DNA from: Candidatus Neomicrothrix sp. UBA4742
GTDB lineage: Bacteria; Actinomycetota; Acidimicrobiia; Acidimicrobiales; Acidimicrobilacustridaceae
NCBI GenBank assembly: GCA_002403895.1
Contig: DHIQ01000018.1
Location: 29,666-37,718, forward strand
Direction: 5' to 3'
DNA length: 8,053 nucleotides
The notes under the pieces are model-generated. The model was not told the origin of the DNA. It did no database searches and saw only the letters and a program-made list of their open reading frames with translations. Within the stretch, counting starts at the first letter, position 1, and each line of letters begins with the position of its first letter. Positions 1 through 5,052 of this stretch are shown one piece after another. A program made the translations under genes and the position numbers.

Positions 1-2
1 CC

Positions 3-1013
3 GGCGTCGTTCCCCCCGGCGCCGCCGCGGTGGTGTTGAACGTGACGGTGACCGGCACCACCGGCTCCTCGTTCTTGACGCTGTTCCCGGCTGGTCAGTC
101 CCGACCGAATGCCTCGAACCTCAACTGGACCGCGGGTCGCACCATTCCCAACGCGGTGACGGTCAAGTTGGGGACCGCGGGCAAGGTCTCGGTCTTCAAC
201 CTGTTGGGCAGCGTGGACGTCATCGTCGACGTGGCCGGGTACTACGACTCGACGCCCGGCGACGGCTACACCGCGCTCACCCCGCAGCGGATCATCGACT
301 CGCGCCCTCCGCCCCTGCAGGTGGGACCGTTGGGCTCGCCTTGGGGCGGTGGCGTCACTCGTGACATCACCGTCGGCGACGCCGCCGGCGTCGTTCCCCC
401 CGGCGCCGACGCCGTCGTGTTGAACGTGACGGTGACCAACACCACCGCCGCTTCGTTCCTGACCTTGTGGCCCACGGGGCAGGCCCAGCCGACGGCGTCG
501 AGCCTCAACTGGTCGCCGGGGGTCACCATCCCCAACGCGGTGACGGTGAAGCTGGGGACCGCGGGCAAGGTCTCGGTCTTCAACCACTTCGGCAACGTGG
601 ATGTCATCGTCGACGTGGCCGGGTACTACATGGCGGGCACGGGCAAGGCCTTCCATCCGGTCAGTCCCGGGCGCATCCTCGATTCCCGTCCTCCGCCGTC
701 GCAGGTGGGTCTGTACTCGACTCCGTGGGGCTCCGGGGCCCAACGTGACATCGCCGTCTTCGGGTTCGGCGGAGTGCCGGCCGATGCCGAGTCGGTGGTC
801 ATGAACACGACGGTGACCGACACCACCGGATCGTCGTTCCTGACCCTGTGGCCGGCTGGGCAGGCCCAACCGACGGCGTCGAGCCTCAACTGGACGCCGG
901 GGGTCACCATCCCCAATGCGGTGACGGTGAAGTTGGGGGCGGCGGGAAAGGTCTCGATGTTCAACCTGTCCGGCAACGTCGACGTCATCGCCGACGTGGC
1001 CGGTTGGTTCGGC
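3..1013 (+). repeat. In-gene tandem repeats, ~384-bp period (partial unit plus two full units)
   Basis: Using the DVAGYY/DVAGWF end as boundary, the units are 3-245 (partial), 246-629 and 630-1013, the last two each 384 bp. The spacing of internal landmarks is 384 bp between units 1 and 2 (AAC codons at 39 and 423) and 381 bp between units 2 and 3 (423 and 804), so a codon has been lost and regained elsewhere. Conservation is strong at the DNA level. Positions 150-200 and 534-584 differ at 2 of 51 bases, and positions 477-551 and 858-932 differ at 3 of 75. The N-terminal third of each unit is more diverged. Confidence 0.9.
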
Positions 1014-1016
1014 TGA
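3..1016 (+). CDS. C-terminal part of a secreted beta-repeat protein (5'-truncated)
   Basis: The reading frame is open from the window edge (codon at position 3), so the true start lies upstream. The visible 337 residues are a partial repeat followed by two complete ones of about 128 residues. Each unit carries a conserved order of motifs: RI(I/L)DSRPPP, PWG.G..RDI, VVLNVTVT, FLTL(W/F)P.GQ, SSLNW or SNLNW, IPNAVTVKLG.AGKVS, and a closing DVAGYY or DVAGWF. This pattern is common in extracellular proteins of actinobacteria, where such beta-rich units follow catalytic or adhesin-like domains. That is family knowledge from memory, not a search result. No catalytic motif, membrane anchor or sorting signal is visible, and the protein ends right after the last repeat with WFG. 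The N-terminal domain that would define its function is outside the window. The role is probably cell-surface or secreted. Confidence is high for coding and for the repeats, low for function. Confidence 0.9.
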   Translation, partial: GVVPPGAAAVVLNVTVTGTTGSSFLTLFPAGQSRPNASNLNWTAGRTIPNAVTVKLGTAGKVSVFNLLGSVDVIVDVAGYYDSTPGDGYTALTPQRIIDSRPPPLQVGPLGSPWGGGVTRDITVGDAAGVVPPGADAVVLNVTVTNTTAASFLTLWPTGQAQPTASSLNWSPGVTIPNAVTVKLGTAGKVSVFNHFGNVDVIVDVAGYYMAGTGKAFHPVSPGRILDSRPPPSQVGLYSTPWGSGAQRDIAVFGFGGVPADAESVVMNTTVTDTTGSSFLTLWPAGQAQPTASSLNWTPGVTIPNAVTVKLGAAGKVSMFNLSGNVDVIADVAGWFG

Positions 1017-1032
1017 TCGTCGCACCTGCGGG

Positions 1033-1063
1033 GTGACCCCCGCCCGGTCGGGGCGGGGGTCAC
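1033..1063 (+). terminator. GC-rich hairpin, probable terminator of the repeat-protein gene
   Basis: There is a perfect 13-bp inverted repeat (arms 1033-1045 and 1051-1063) around a 5-base loop, 17 bases after the stop codon at 1016. No T tract follows, so it is not a textbook intrinsic terminator. T-poor GC hairpins at gene ends are common in high-GC actinobacteria. It also separates the repeat gene from the sigma factor promoter region. Confidence 0.6.
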
Positions 1064-1069
1064 TGCGGG

Positions 1070-1075
1070 TAGGCT
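1070..1075 (+). promoter_or_regulatory. Possible -10 box (TAGGCT) of the sigma factor gene
   Basis: TAGGCT fits the TANNNT -10 pattern and lies 9 bases before the ATG at 1085, implying a very short or absent 5' leader. The same arrangement, GTAGG-N-T then 9 bases then ATG, recurs before hpt. No convincing -35 is seen. A GGAG at 1077-1080, 4 bases before the ATG, could instead act as a ribosome-binding site, so leaderless translation is not certain. No SigR-type GGGAAT/GTT promoter is visible, so autoregulation is not supported from this stretch. Confidence 0.35.
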
Positions 1076-1084
1076 TGGAGCCTT

Positions 1085-1705
1085 ATGGCCGACCAGGCGC
1101 AATTCGCCGACCAGGCGATGGAGTACATGAATCCCCTGTACTCGGCTGCGCTGCGCATGAGCCGCAATCCGGCTGACGCCGAGGATCTCGTACAGGAGAC
1201 CTACCTCAAGGCATACCGGGGCTTCGGCGGCTTCACCGAGGGGACCAACCTCAAGGCCTGGCTCTACCGGATCCTCACGAACACGTACATCAACTCCTAC
1301 CGGTCCAAGAAGCGCCGCCCCGAGGAGACCGAGTTGGACGAGGTCGAGGACCTCTACCTCTATCGCCGCCTGGGCGGGCTCGAGGCCGTGGCCGCCAGCC
1401 GCAGCGCGGAGGACGAGCTCATGGATTTCTTCACCGATGACGAGGTAAAGGACGCCATCGAGGCGCTTCCCGAGCAGTTCCGCATGGCCGTTCTGCTGGC
1501 CGATGTCGAGGGTTTTTCCTACAAGGAGATCGCCGAGATCCTCGACATCCCGATTGGTACGGTGATGAGTCGCCTCCATCGGGGAAGAAAATTCCTTCAG
1601 AAGCGGTTGTTCGACTTTGCCAGTCAGCGGGGCCTCATTCCTGCTGGCACGACCGACAAGGACCCCGGTCCGGATGCCCAGGTGCAGCCGGCCCTGGCCG
1701 AGTGA
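1085..1705 (+). CDS. sigR: ECF sigma factor, SigR/SigH (thiol-oxidative stress) type
   Basis: A 206-residue RNA polymerase sigma factor with only regions 2 and 4. Region 2 spans about residues 12-78 and contains [18 protein letters not shown] (28-44) and the run [19 protein letters not shown] (55-73), typical of SigR of Streptomyces and SigH of Mycobacterium. Region 4 spans about 120-175, with [18 protein letters not shown] followed by the helix-turn-helix [23 protein letters not shown] (146-168). In the known systems this factor directs transcription of thioredoxin, mycothiol-related and protein quality-control genes when its anti-sigma factor is oxidised. The start is well fixed: an in-frame TAG at 1070 precludes any upstream start. 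The gene is followed after 6 bases by the zinc anti-sigma gene, the usual pairing. None of its typical target genes is in the window. The symbol is by family; sigH would be an equally valid name. Confidence 0.93.
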   Translation: MADQAQFADQAMEYMNPLYSAALRMSRNPADAEDLVQETYLKAYRGFGGFTEGTNLKAWLYRILTNTYINSYRSKKRRPEETELDEVEDLYLYRRLGGLEAVAASRSAEDELMDFFTDDEVKDAIEALPEQFRMAVLLADVEGFSYKEIAEILDIPIGTVMSRLHRGRKFLQKRLFDFASQRGLIPAGTTDKDPGPDAQVQPALAE

Positions 1706-1711
1706 GACACG

Positions 1712-2008
1712 ATGCCCGACCTCGACCCCCACGAAGCTGACCTGCCCGACAAGGGCGGGGATGGCCACGACCATTCGTCGACCCCGTGCGAGGAAGCACT
1801 ACAGGAGCTGTACGTGTACCTCGACGGTGAGCTGACCGCGGAGAAGCGCACCGTCATCCGAGGCCACCTCGACGACTGCAACCCCTGCTTCGAGGCTTTT
1901 GACTTCGAAGCCGAACTGCGGATCGTGATCTCCACCCGGTGCCGTGACGAGGTGCCCGAGTCACTACGCCACCGCATCGCCGAGCAGCTCCACAGCGCCG
2001 ACGACTAG
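1712..2008 (+). CDS. rsrA: Zinc-binding redox-sensing anti-sigma factor, RsrA/RshA type
   Basis: A 98-residue protein encoded 6 bases after the sigma factor, so almost certainly co-transcribed. It has the ZAS (zinc anti-sigma) signature H52-x3-C56-x2-C59 (HLDDCNPC), with an additional upstream cysteine C26 in PCEEALQELYVYLDGEL. In RsrA these four positions bind zinc, and oxidation to a disulfide releases zinc and the sigma factor. C77 lies where RsrA has a vicinal cysteine pair, but here there is only one. The C-terminal EVPESLRHRI (80-89) is also typical of the family. An acidic, histidine-containing N-terminal extension (residues 1-24, with H7, H19 and H21) precedes the core. There is no strong ribosome-binding site, so translational coupling to the sigma gene is likely. 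The protein would bind the sigma factor in the cytoplasm and keep it inactive under reducing conditions. Confidence 0.9.
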   Translation: MPDLDPHEADLPDKGGDGHDHSSTPCEEALQELYVYLDGELTAEKRTVIRGHLDDCNPCFEAFDFEAELRIVISTRCRDEVPESLRHRIAEQLHSADD

Positions 2009-2029
2009 GGCGCGGGCTTCCGGCCGTTC

Positions 2030-2035
2030 TACAAT
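2030..2035 (+). promoter_or_regulatory. Putative -10 box (TACAAT) placed for a leaderless transcript
   Basis: TACAAT is a near-consensus -10 hexamer ending 6 bases before the ATG at 2042. That spacing puts the expected transcription start on or next to the A of the ATG. No usable Shine-Dalgarno sequence precedes the ATG (the GGGG run at 2037-2040 is only 1 base away). No good -35 is seen at 17-18 bases upstream, which is common in actinobacterial promoters. Confidence 0.5.
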
Positions 2036-2041
2036 CGGGGC

Positions 2042-2176
2042 ATGGTCGTCTTTGCCGCCGTGGTCTGGTCGTTCTGGATCGCCGTCGCCTTGGTCATCTC
2101 TACCATCGGGGCGGTGGCGATGACGGGGGTCATGTACTACAAGAAAGTCGTCGCTCCCCGTTTCCCGAAGGACTGA
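2042..2176 (+). CDS. Small single-span membrane protein, 44 residues, unrecognised
   Basis: ATG at 2042 to TGA at 2174-2176. The product begins MVVFAAVVWSFWIAVALVIS and continues with a hydrophobic stretch to about residue 31. It then has a short basic tail, YYKKVVAPRFPKD (32-44). This is one transmembrane helix (about residues 4-31) with a positively charged C-terminus, predicted to be cytoplasmic by the positive-inside rule. It has its own promoter-like TACAAT box at leaderless spacing. Its 3' end carries an AAGGA ribosome-binding site for the metalloprotease gene that starts 4 bases later, so the two genes are probably one operon and translationally coupled. I do not recognise a family. 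Its position suggests a link with the metalloprotease, but no function can be given. Codons mostly end in G or C, as in the neighbours, which supports real coding despite the short length. Confidence 0.65.
   Translation: MVVFAAVVWSFWIAVALVISTIGAVAMTGVMYYKKVVAPRFPKD
2168..2172 (+). promoter_or_regulatory. Ribosome-binding site (AAGGA) deciding the GTG start of the metalloprotease
   Basis: AAGGA lies inside the last codons of the 44-residue ORF, 8 bases before the GTG at 2181. It supports GTG 2181 as the start and ties translation of the metalloprotease to the small upstream ORF. Confidence 0.6.
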
Positions 2177-2180
2177 TCGG

Positions 2181-3248
2181 GTGGCCGGCGCCGTCGATTG
2201 GGCCGTGGCCCAACGGGTTGCCACTCGTGTGGCGGGGCGCGAGCCGTTCAGCGAGTCCTATCACTACGACTCGCTCGGACCGGATTTCACCGAGGCCACG
2301 ACGCGTGCCGAGGAACTGGTGGCCGCCGAGACGGGCCTCGTGTCGCTGGCGGGGCCGGCCCGAGCCCGGGTGACCGATCGCGCCGGGTGGGTGAGTGCCA
2401 ACGTGGCTTCGTTCCAACGGCTCCTGCGACCCATCATCGACAAGCTCGGGGACCGGATCGAGGGCAACCCCCTGTCGCCCTTGGCCAAAAAGTTCGCCGG
2501 GGTGGAGGTGGGCATGATGCTCGGGTGGATGTCCACCCGGGTGCTCGGCCAGTACGACCTGCTCATCATCGAGGAAGAGAACCCCCTCGAGCAGGACATC
2601 GTGTACTACGTGGGCCCCAACGTGCTTGCCCTCGAGAAGCAGTTCGCCTTTCCACCCCGTGAGTTCCGCCTGTGGTTGGCGCTACACGAGGTGACCCATC
2701 GAGCGCAGTTCACCGGCGTGGAGTGGATGCGCCCCCATTTCCTCGGGCTCGTCGAGCAGACGCTGGACGCGGTTGATCCTGACCCGAAGCGCTTCGCCGA
2801 GGCCTTGGCCCGCGCCGCTGCTTCCATGCGCAGCGGCGAGAACCCGCTGGCCGACGGCGGGATCATGGCCTTGGTGGCCAGCGACGAGCAGCGTCAGGTC
2901 CTCGATCAGGTGAGTGGTCTGATGAGCCTGCTCGAAGGCCACGGGGACGTGACCATGGACCGGGCCGGCGCCGGGCTGGTCCCCAGTGCCGACCGATTCG
3001 CCCGGGTGCTGCGTCAACGCCGCCAGAACGCCAGTGGGCTGGCCAAGCTGTTGCAGCAGCTCATCGGGCTCGAGGCCAAGCTCAACCAGTACGCCCAGGG
3101 TGAGGCGTTCATCGAGCAGGTCGAGGCGGCCGGTGGCCCCGCGCTGTTGGCCCGCGCCTGGGAGAGCCCGGCACACCTGCCCACGCTCGTCGAGATCCGC
3201 CAGCCCTCTGCGTGGATCCAGCGGATGGCCCCCGCCCTCGCCGTCTGA
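2181..3248 (+). CDS. Zinc-dependent metalloprotease of the DUF2342 (zincin_2) family
   Basis: A 355-residue protein with the zincin motif HEVTH at residues 169-173 (in LALHEVTHRAQF), in which H169 and H173 would bind zinc and E170 would be the catalytic base. The N-terminal VDWAVAQRVATRVAG, the mid-region GNPLSPLAKKFAGVEVGMMLGWMSTRVLGQYD and the stretch VYYVGPNVLALEKQFAFP match what I know of the DUF2342 family. Its members are found almost only in actinobacteria and some were labelled 'coenzyme F420 biosynthesis associated' on phylogenetic grounds. No signal peptide or membrane segment is seen, so it should be cytoplasmic. The natural substrate of the family is not established to my knowledge. 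The GTG start is supported by an AAGGA site 8 bases upstream and follows the 44-residue membrane ORF by 4 bases. The position immediately upstream of tilS and hpt is a recurring actinobacterial arrangement. Confidence 0.88.
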   Translation: MAGAVDWAVAQRVATRVAGREPFSESYHYDSLGPDFTEATTRAEELVAAETGLVSLAGPARARVTDRAGWVSANVASFQRLLRPIIDKLGDRIEGNPLSPLAKKFAGVEVGMMLGWMSTRVLGQYDLLIIEEENPLEQDIVYYVGPNVLALEKQFAFPPREFRLWLALHEVTHRAQFTGVEWMRPHFLGLVEQTLDAVDPDPKRFAEALARAAASMRSGENPLADGGIMALVASDEQRQVLDQVSGLMSLLEGHGDVTMDRAGAGLVPSADRFARVLRQRRQNASGLAKLLQQLIGLEAKLNQYAQGEAFIEQVEAAGGPALLARAWESPAHLPTLVEIRQPSAWIQRMAPALAV

Positions 3249-3282
3249 GCGGCGTGGTTGCCGCCGTGTCGTCGCGCCGGCC

Positions 3283-4224
3283 GTGATCGATCCCGACCGA
3301 CTGGCGGTATTGGCCGCTCCCCTGTTGGGGCGCTGCCGGTTCCCCGCGGCTGGCGCACCCGTGACCTGCGGGGTCTCCGGGGGGGCAGATTCGCTCTCGT
3401 TGTTGGCCCTAGCGGTGGCCGCGGGGTGTGAGGTCACCGCCGTCCACGTCGATCATGGATTGCGGGTCGGTTCCGACGAAGAGGCCGAGGTGGTGGCCAA
3501 CGCCGCCGCCGCGTTGGGCGCGTCGTTCCGCTCGATCCGGGTGCACATCGACGCCGGCCCCAATCTCGAGGCCAGAGCCCGCGCCGCCCGCCATGCCGCC
3601 TTGGGTGAGGGAGCGCGGTTGGGCCACACGGCCGACGATCAAGCCGAGACCGTTCTGGGCAACCTGGTCCGAGGCGCCGGGCCCGAAGGACTGGCCGGGA
3701 TCCGGGCCGATGACCGCCATCCGATCTTGGCGCTGCGCCGCCGCGAGACCGTGGAGCTGTGTCGAGCGCTCGGGTTCATCGTGGTCGATGATCCGTCCAA
3801 CCGGGACCCCGCCTTTCGCCGCAACCGCATCCGGTTCGAGGTGCTCCCGCTCCTCGACGACGTGGCCGCACGCGACGTGGCGGCCGTGATCGCCCGTCAG
3901 GCCGAGGTGCTGCGGGAGGTGGTCGATCACCTGGAGGGGGAGGCAGCCGGGTTGGACCCGACTGATGGCGCAATGCTTGCCGCCGCGCCACCGACGCTGG
4001 CCCGGATGGCGGTACGCCGGTGGTTGCGCTCGTGTTCAGGTGAGGGCCATCCGCCTGACGCCGCCACCGTCGAGCGGGTTCTGGGGGTGGCCCGGCTGCA
4101 GATGCGGGCCACCGAGGTGGGTGGCGGCTGGCGGGTAGCCCGCACTGGGGGCCGTCTCCGTCTCGAGCTCGACGGCGATCCATTCGTGGGTCCGCCCGTG
4201 GGTCCGCCGGCCGCCGACGGTTGA
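3283..4224 (+). CDS. tilS: tRNA(Ile)-lysidine synthetase TilS
   Basis: TilS ligates lysine to C34 of the CAU-anticodon tRNA-Ile using ATP, changing it to read AUA codons, and is essential in most bacteria. The 313-residue product has the PP-loop ATP pyrophosphatase motif SGGADS (residues 32-37), HVDHGLR (55-61), a NLEARARAARHAAL stretch, and the TilS hallmark GHTADDQAETVLGNLVRGAG, with H115. This is followed by DDPSNRDPAFRRNRIRFEVLPLL. The short C-terminal part with RRWLR and RLQMRATEVGGGWRVARTGGRL is usual for the compact actinobacterial form, which is shorter than the E. coli enzyme of about 430 residues. The frame is open further upstream but overlaps the metalloprotease gene. GTG 3283 is the first plausible start after that gene and places the PP-loop at the usual distance. 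No clear ribosome-binding site is seen, so the exact start is moderately certain. Confidence 0.93.
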   Translation: MIDPDRLAVLAAPLLGRCRFPAAGAPVTCGVSGGADSLSLLALAVAAGCEVTAVHVDHGLRVGSDEEAEVVANAAAALGASFRSIRVHIDAGPNLEARARAARHAALGEGARLGHTADDQAETVLGNLVRGAGPEGLAGIRADDRHPILALRRRETVELCRALGFIVVDDPSNRDPAFRRNRIRFEVLPLLDDVAARDVAAVIARQAEVLREVVDHLEGEAAGLDPTDGAMLAAAPPTLARMAVRRWLRSCSGEGHPPDAATVERVLGVARLQMRATEVGGGWRVARTGGRLRLELDGDPFVGPPVGPPAADG

Positions 4225-4225
4225 G

Positions 4226-4231
4226 TAGGGT
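4226..4231 (+). promoter_or_regulatory. Possible -10 box (TAGGGT) of hpt
   Basis: TAGGGT fits TANNNT and ends 9 bases before the hpt ATG at 4241. No Shine-Dalgarno sequence is present in the C-rich stretch between them, so hpt could be translated from a leaderless or nearly leaderless mRNA as well as by read-through from tilS. The layout mirrors the box before the sigma factor gene (GTAGG-N-T, 9 bases, ATG). No -35 is evident within the end of tilS. Confidence 0.4.
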
Positions 4232-4240
4232 CTGGCCCCC

Positions 4241-4798
4241 ATGGACGATCGGGTTCCCAGCTTCACCGCCGATGATCCCCTGCTCGGGCGGGTGATCGTG
4301 GGCCGCTCCGAACTCCAGGCCCGCATCGCCGAGATGGGCCGCCAGATCGCGGCAGACTACGCAGGCACCAGCCCGTTGCTGGTCGGTGTGCTCAAAGGCG
4401 CCTTCATGTTCATGAGCGACCTGGCCCGGGCCGTGGACCTGCCGGTGGAGTTCGACTTCATGGCGGTGTCGTCCTACGGGAGCGCGACCAAGACGAGTGG
4501 CGTGGTTCGGATCGTGAAGGACCTCGACCTCGATCTGACCGACCGGCATGTGCTGCTGGTGGAGGACATCGTCGACAGCGGGCTGACCCTCGAGTTACTC
4601 CGCAAGAACCTGCTCGCCCGGGGCCCCGCCAGTCTCGAGGTATGTGCCCTCCTGCTCAAAGAAGGCCTCCAGAAGTCCGAGCCGGACCTTCGCTACGTCG
4701 GGTTCCGGATTCCCGATGCTTTCGTGGTGGGCTATGGGCTCGACGTGGCTGAGCGGTTCCGCAATCTCGACGCCATCCACGCCTATGCCGAGGAGTGA
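4241..4798 (+). CDS. hpt: Hypoxanthine phosphoribosyltransferase
   Basis: This purine-salvage enzyme transfers the phosphoribosyl group of PRPP to hypoxanthine (and usually guanine) to give IMP (GMP). The 185-residue product has the expected blocks. These are the pyrophosphate loop GVLKGAFMFMSDL (about 49-61), the flexible catalytic loop SSYGSATKTSG (77-87), the PRPP-binding signature VEDIVDSGLTL (107-117) with E108/D109, and the C-terminal PDAFVVGYGLDVAERFRNL. The C-terminus after RNL (DAIHAYAEE) is different from and slightly shorter than the common YIG.L.P.VY ending. The start is fixed by an in-frame TAG at 4226. It lies 16 bases after tilS, the conserved tilS-hpt pairing. The ftsH gene that often comes next in actinobacteria is absent. 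A second ORF overlaps its last 14 bases. Confidence 0.95.
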   Translation: MDDRVPSFTADDPLLGRVIVGRSELQARIAEMGRQIAADYAGTSPLLVGVLKGAFMFMSDLARAVDLPVEFDFMAVSSYGSATKTSGVVRIVKDLDLDLTDRHVLLVEDIVDSGLTLELLRKNLLARGPASLEVCALLLKEGLQKSEPDLRYVGFRIPDAFVVGYGLDVAERFRNLDAIHAYAEE

Positions 4799-4922
4799 GG
4801 GCCAGCTGATCGAGCGCTTCGGCGACCGCCGGGCGCCCGGTCGGCTGCGGACCAGGGTGCTCGACGCCATGACGGTCGTGGGCTTCGACGCGGGCCTTCC
4901 CTTGATCCGCGCCGTCGCCTGA
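4785..4922 (+). CDS. Possible 45-residue ORF overlapping the 3' end of hpt
   Basis: ATG at 4785 in the -1 frame relative to hpt to TGA at 4920-4922; it overlaps hpt by 14 bases. The product begins MPRSEGQLIERFGDRRAPG, passes through RLRTRVLDAMTVVGFD and ends AGLPLIRAVA: a basic first half and a hydrophobic last third. Codon-position composition looks genuinely coding: 42 of 45 third positions are G or C, against about 73% at first positions and near half at second positions. There is no ribosome-binding site for the ATG, so translation would depend on coupling to hpt termination. I recognise no family. Alternatives are a decayed remnant of a longer gene that once followed hpt, or a chance ORF. 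The AT-rich importer promoter begins about 30 bases after it. Confidence 0.4.
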   Translation: MPRSEGQLIERFGDRRAPGRLRTRVLDAMTVVGFDAGLPLIRAVA

Positions 4923-4965
4923 GCCGGCCCGGCAGGCGATCGTCCCGCCTCCCCGTAATTCTGGG

Positions 4966-4994
4966 TTGTCCTTTTCACATAAAACTGATAGGAA
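4966..4994 (+). promoter_or_regulatory. Putative promoter of the ABC importer operon
   Basis: TTGTCC at 4966-4971 matches 4 of 6 of TTGACA. It is followed after 17 bases by TAGGAA at 4989-4994, a weak -10 lacking the final T. The surrounding 4955-5004 is strikingly AT-rich for this genome window, as expected for a promoter. It lies about 60 bases before the GTG of the binding-protein gene, leaving a leader that includes a good ribosome-binding site. The hexamers are weak, so the exact start site is uncertain. Confidence 0.4.
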
Positions 4995-4995
4995 A
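4973..4995 (+). promoter_or_regulatory. Candidate operator: imperfect inverted repeat over the importer promoter
   Basis: TTTCACAT (4973-4980) and ATAGGAAA (4988-4995) are inverted copies matching at 6 of 8 positions, separated by 7 bases and centred at 4984. A second pair, CACAT (4976-4980) and ATGTG (4995-4999), is nested in the same place. The dyad covers the proposed -10 and spacer, where a repressor would block polymerase. The regulator is not in the window. Because the importer is sulfonate-like, a sulfur-responsive regulator is a reasonable guess but nothing more. Confidence 0.3.
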
Positions 4996-5042
4996 TGTGC
5001 TGTTACCCCGTCGGTGACCCTCGGCGGCACGACCTGACACCC

Positions 5043-5047
5043 GGAGG
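5043..5047 (+). promoter_or_regulatory. Ribosome-binding site (GGAGG) fixing the GTG start of the binding protein
   Basis: A full GGAGG lies 5 bases before GTG 5053. It is the clearest Shine-Dalgarno placement in the window and supports the GTG start, which gives a correctly sized lipoprotein signal peptide. Confidence 0.7.
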
Positions 5048-5052
5048 ATCCT

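Noticed and set aside
1..1013. Tandem repeats considered as a CRISPR array or mobile-element repeat
   Set aside because: The period is 384 bp, the reading frame stays open throughout, and units are conserved as protein domains with no spacers.
1021..1084. SigR-type autoregulatory promoter (GGGAAT, 18 bases, GTT) before the sigma gene
   Set aside because: I looked for it and no such pair is present in the 68 bases between the genes. A promoter inside the upstream repeat gene cannot be excluded.
626..1774. Long minus-strand frame of 382 codons
   Set aside because: It lies antisense to the repeat gene, the sigma factor and part of the anti-sigma gene, all of which have strong family signatures. 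Long antisense frames are expected in GC-rich coding DNA.
3254..3286. Ten-codon GTG ORF ending in a GTGA overlap with the tilS start
   Set aside because: It has no ribosome-binding site, is very short, and sits in a GC-rich gap where such overlaps arise by chance. It is kept only as a note because the same GTGA junction occurs before the permease.
4931..4949. Weak inverted repeat after the 45-codon ORF, considered as a terminator
   Set aside because: The arms pair only in short blocks of 2-3 bases with mismatches and no T tract follows.
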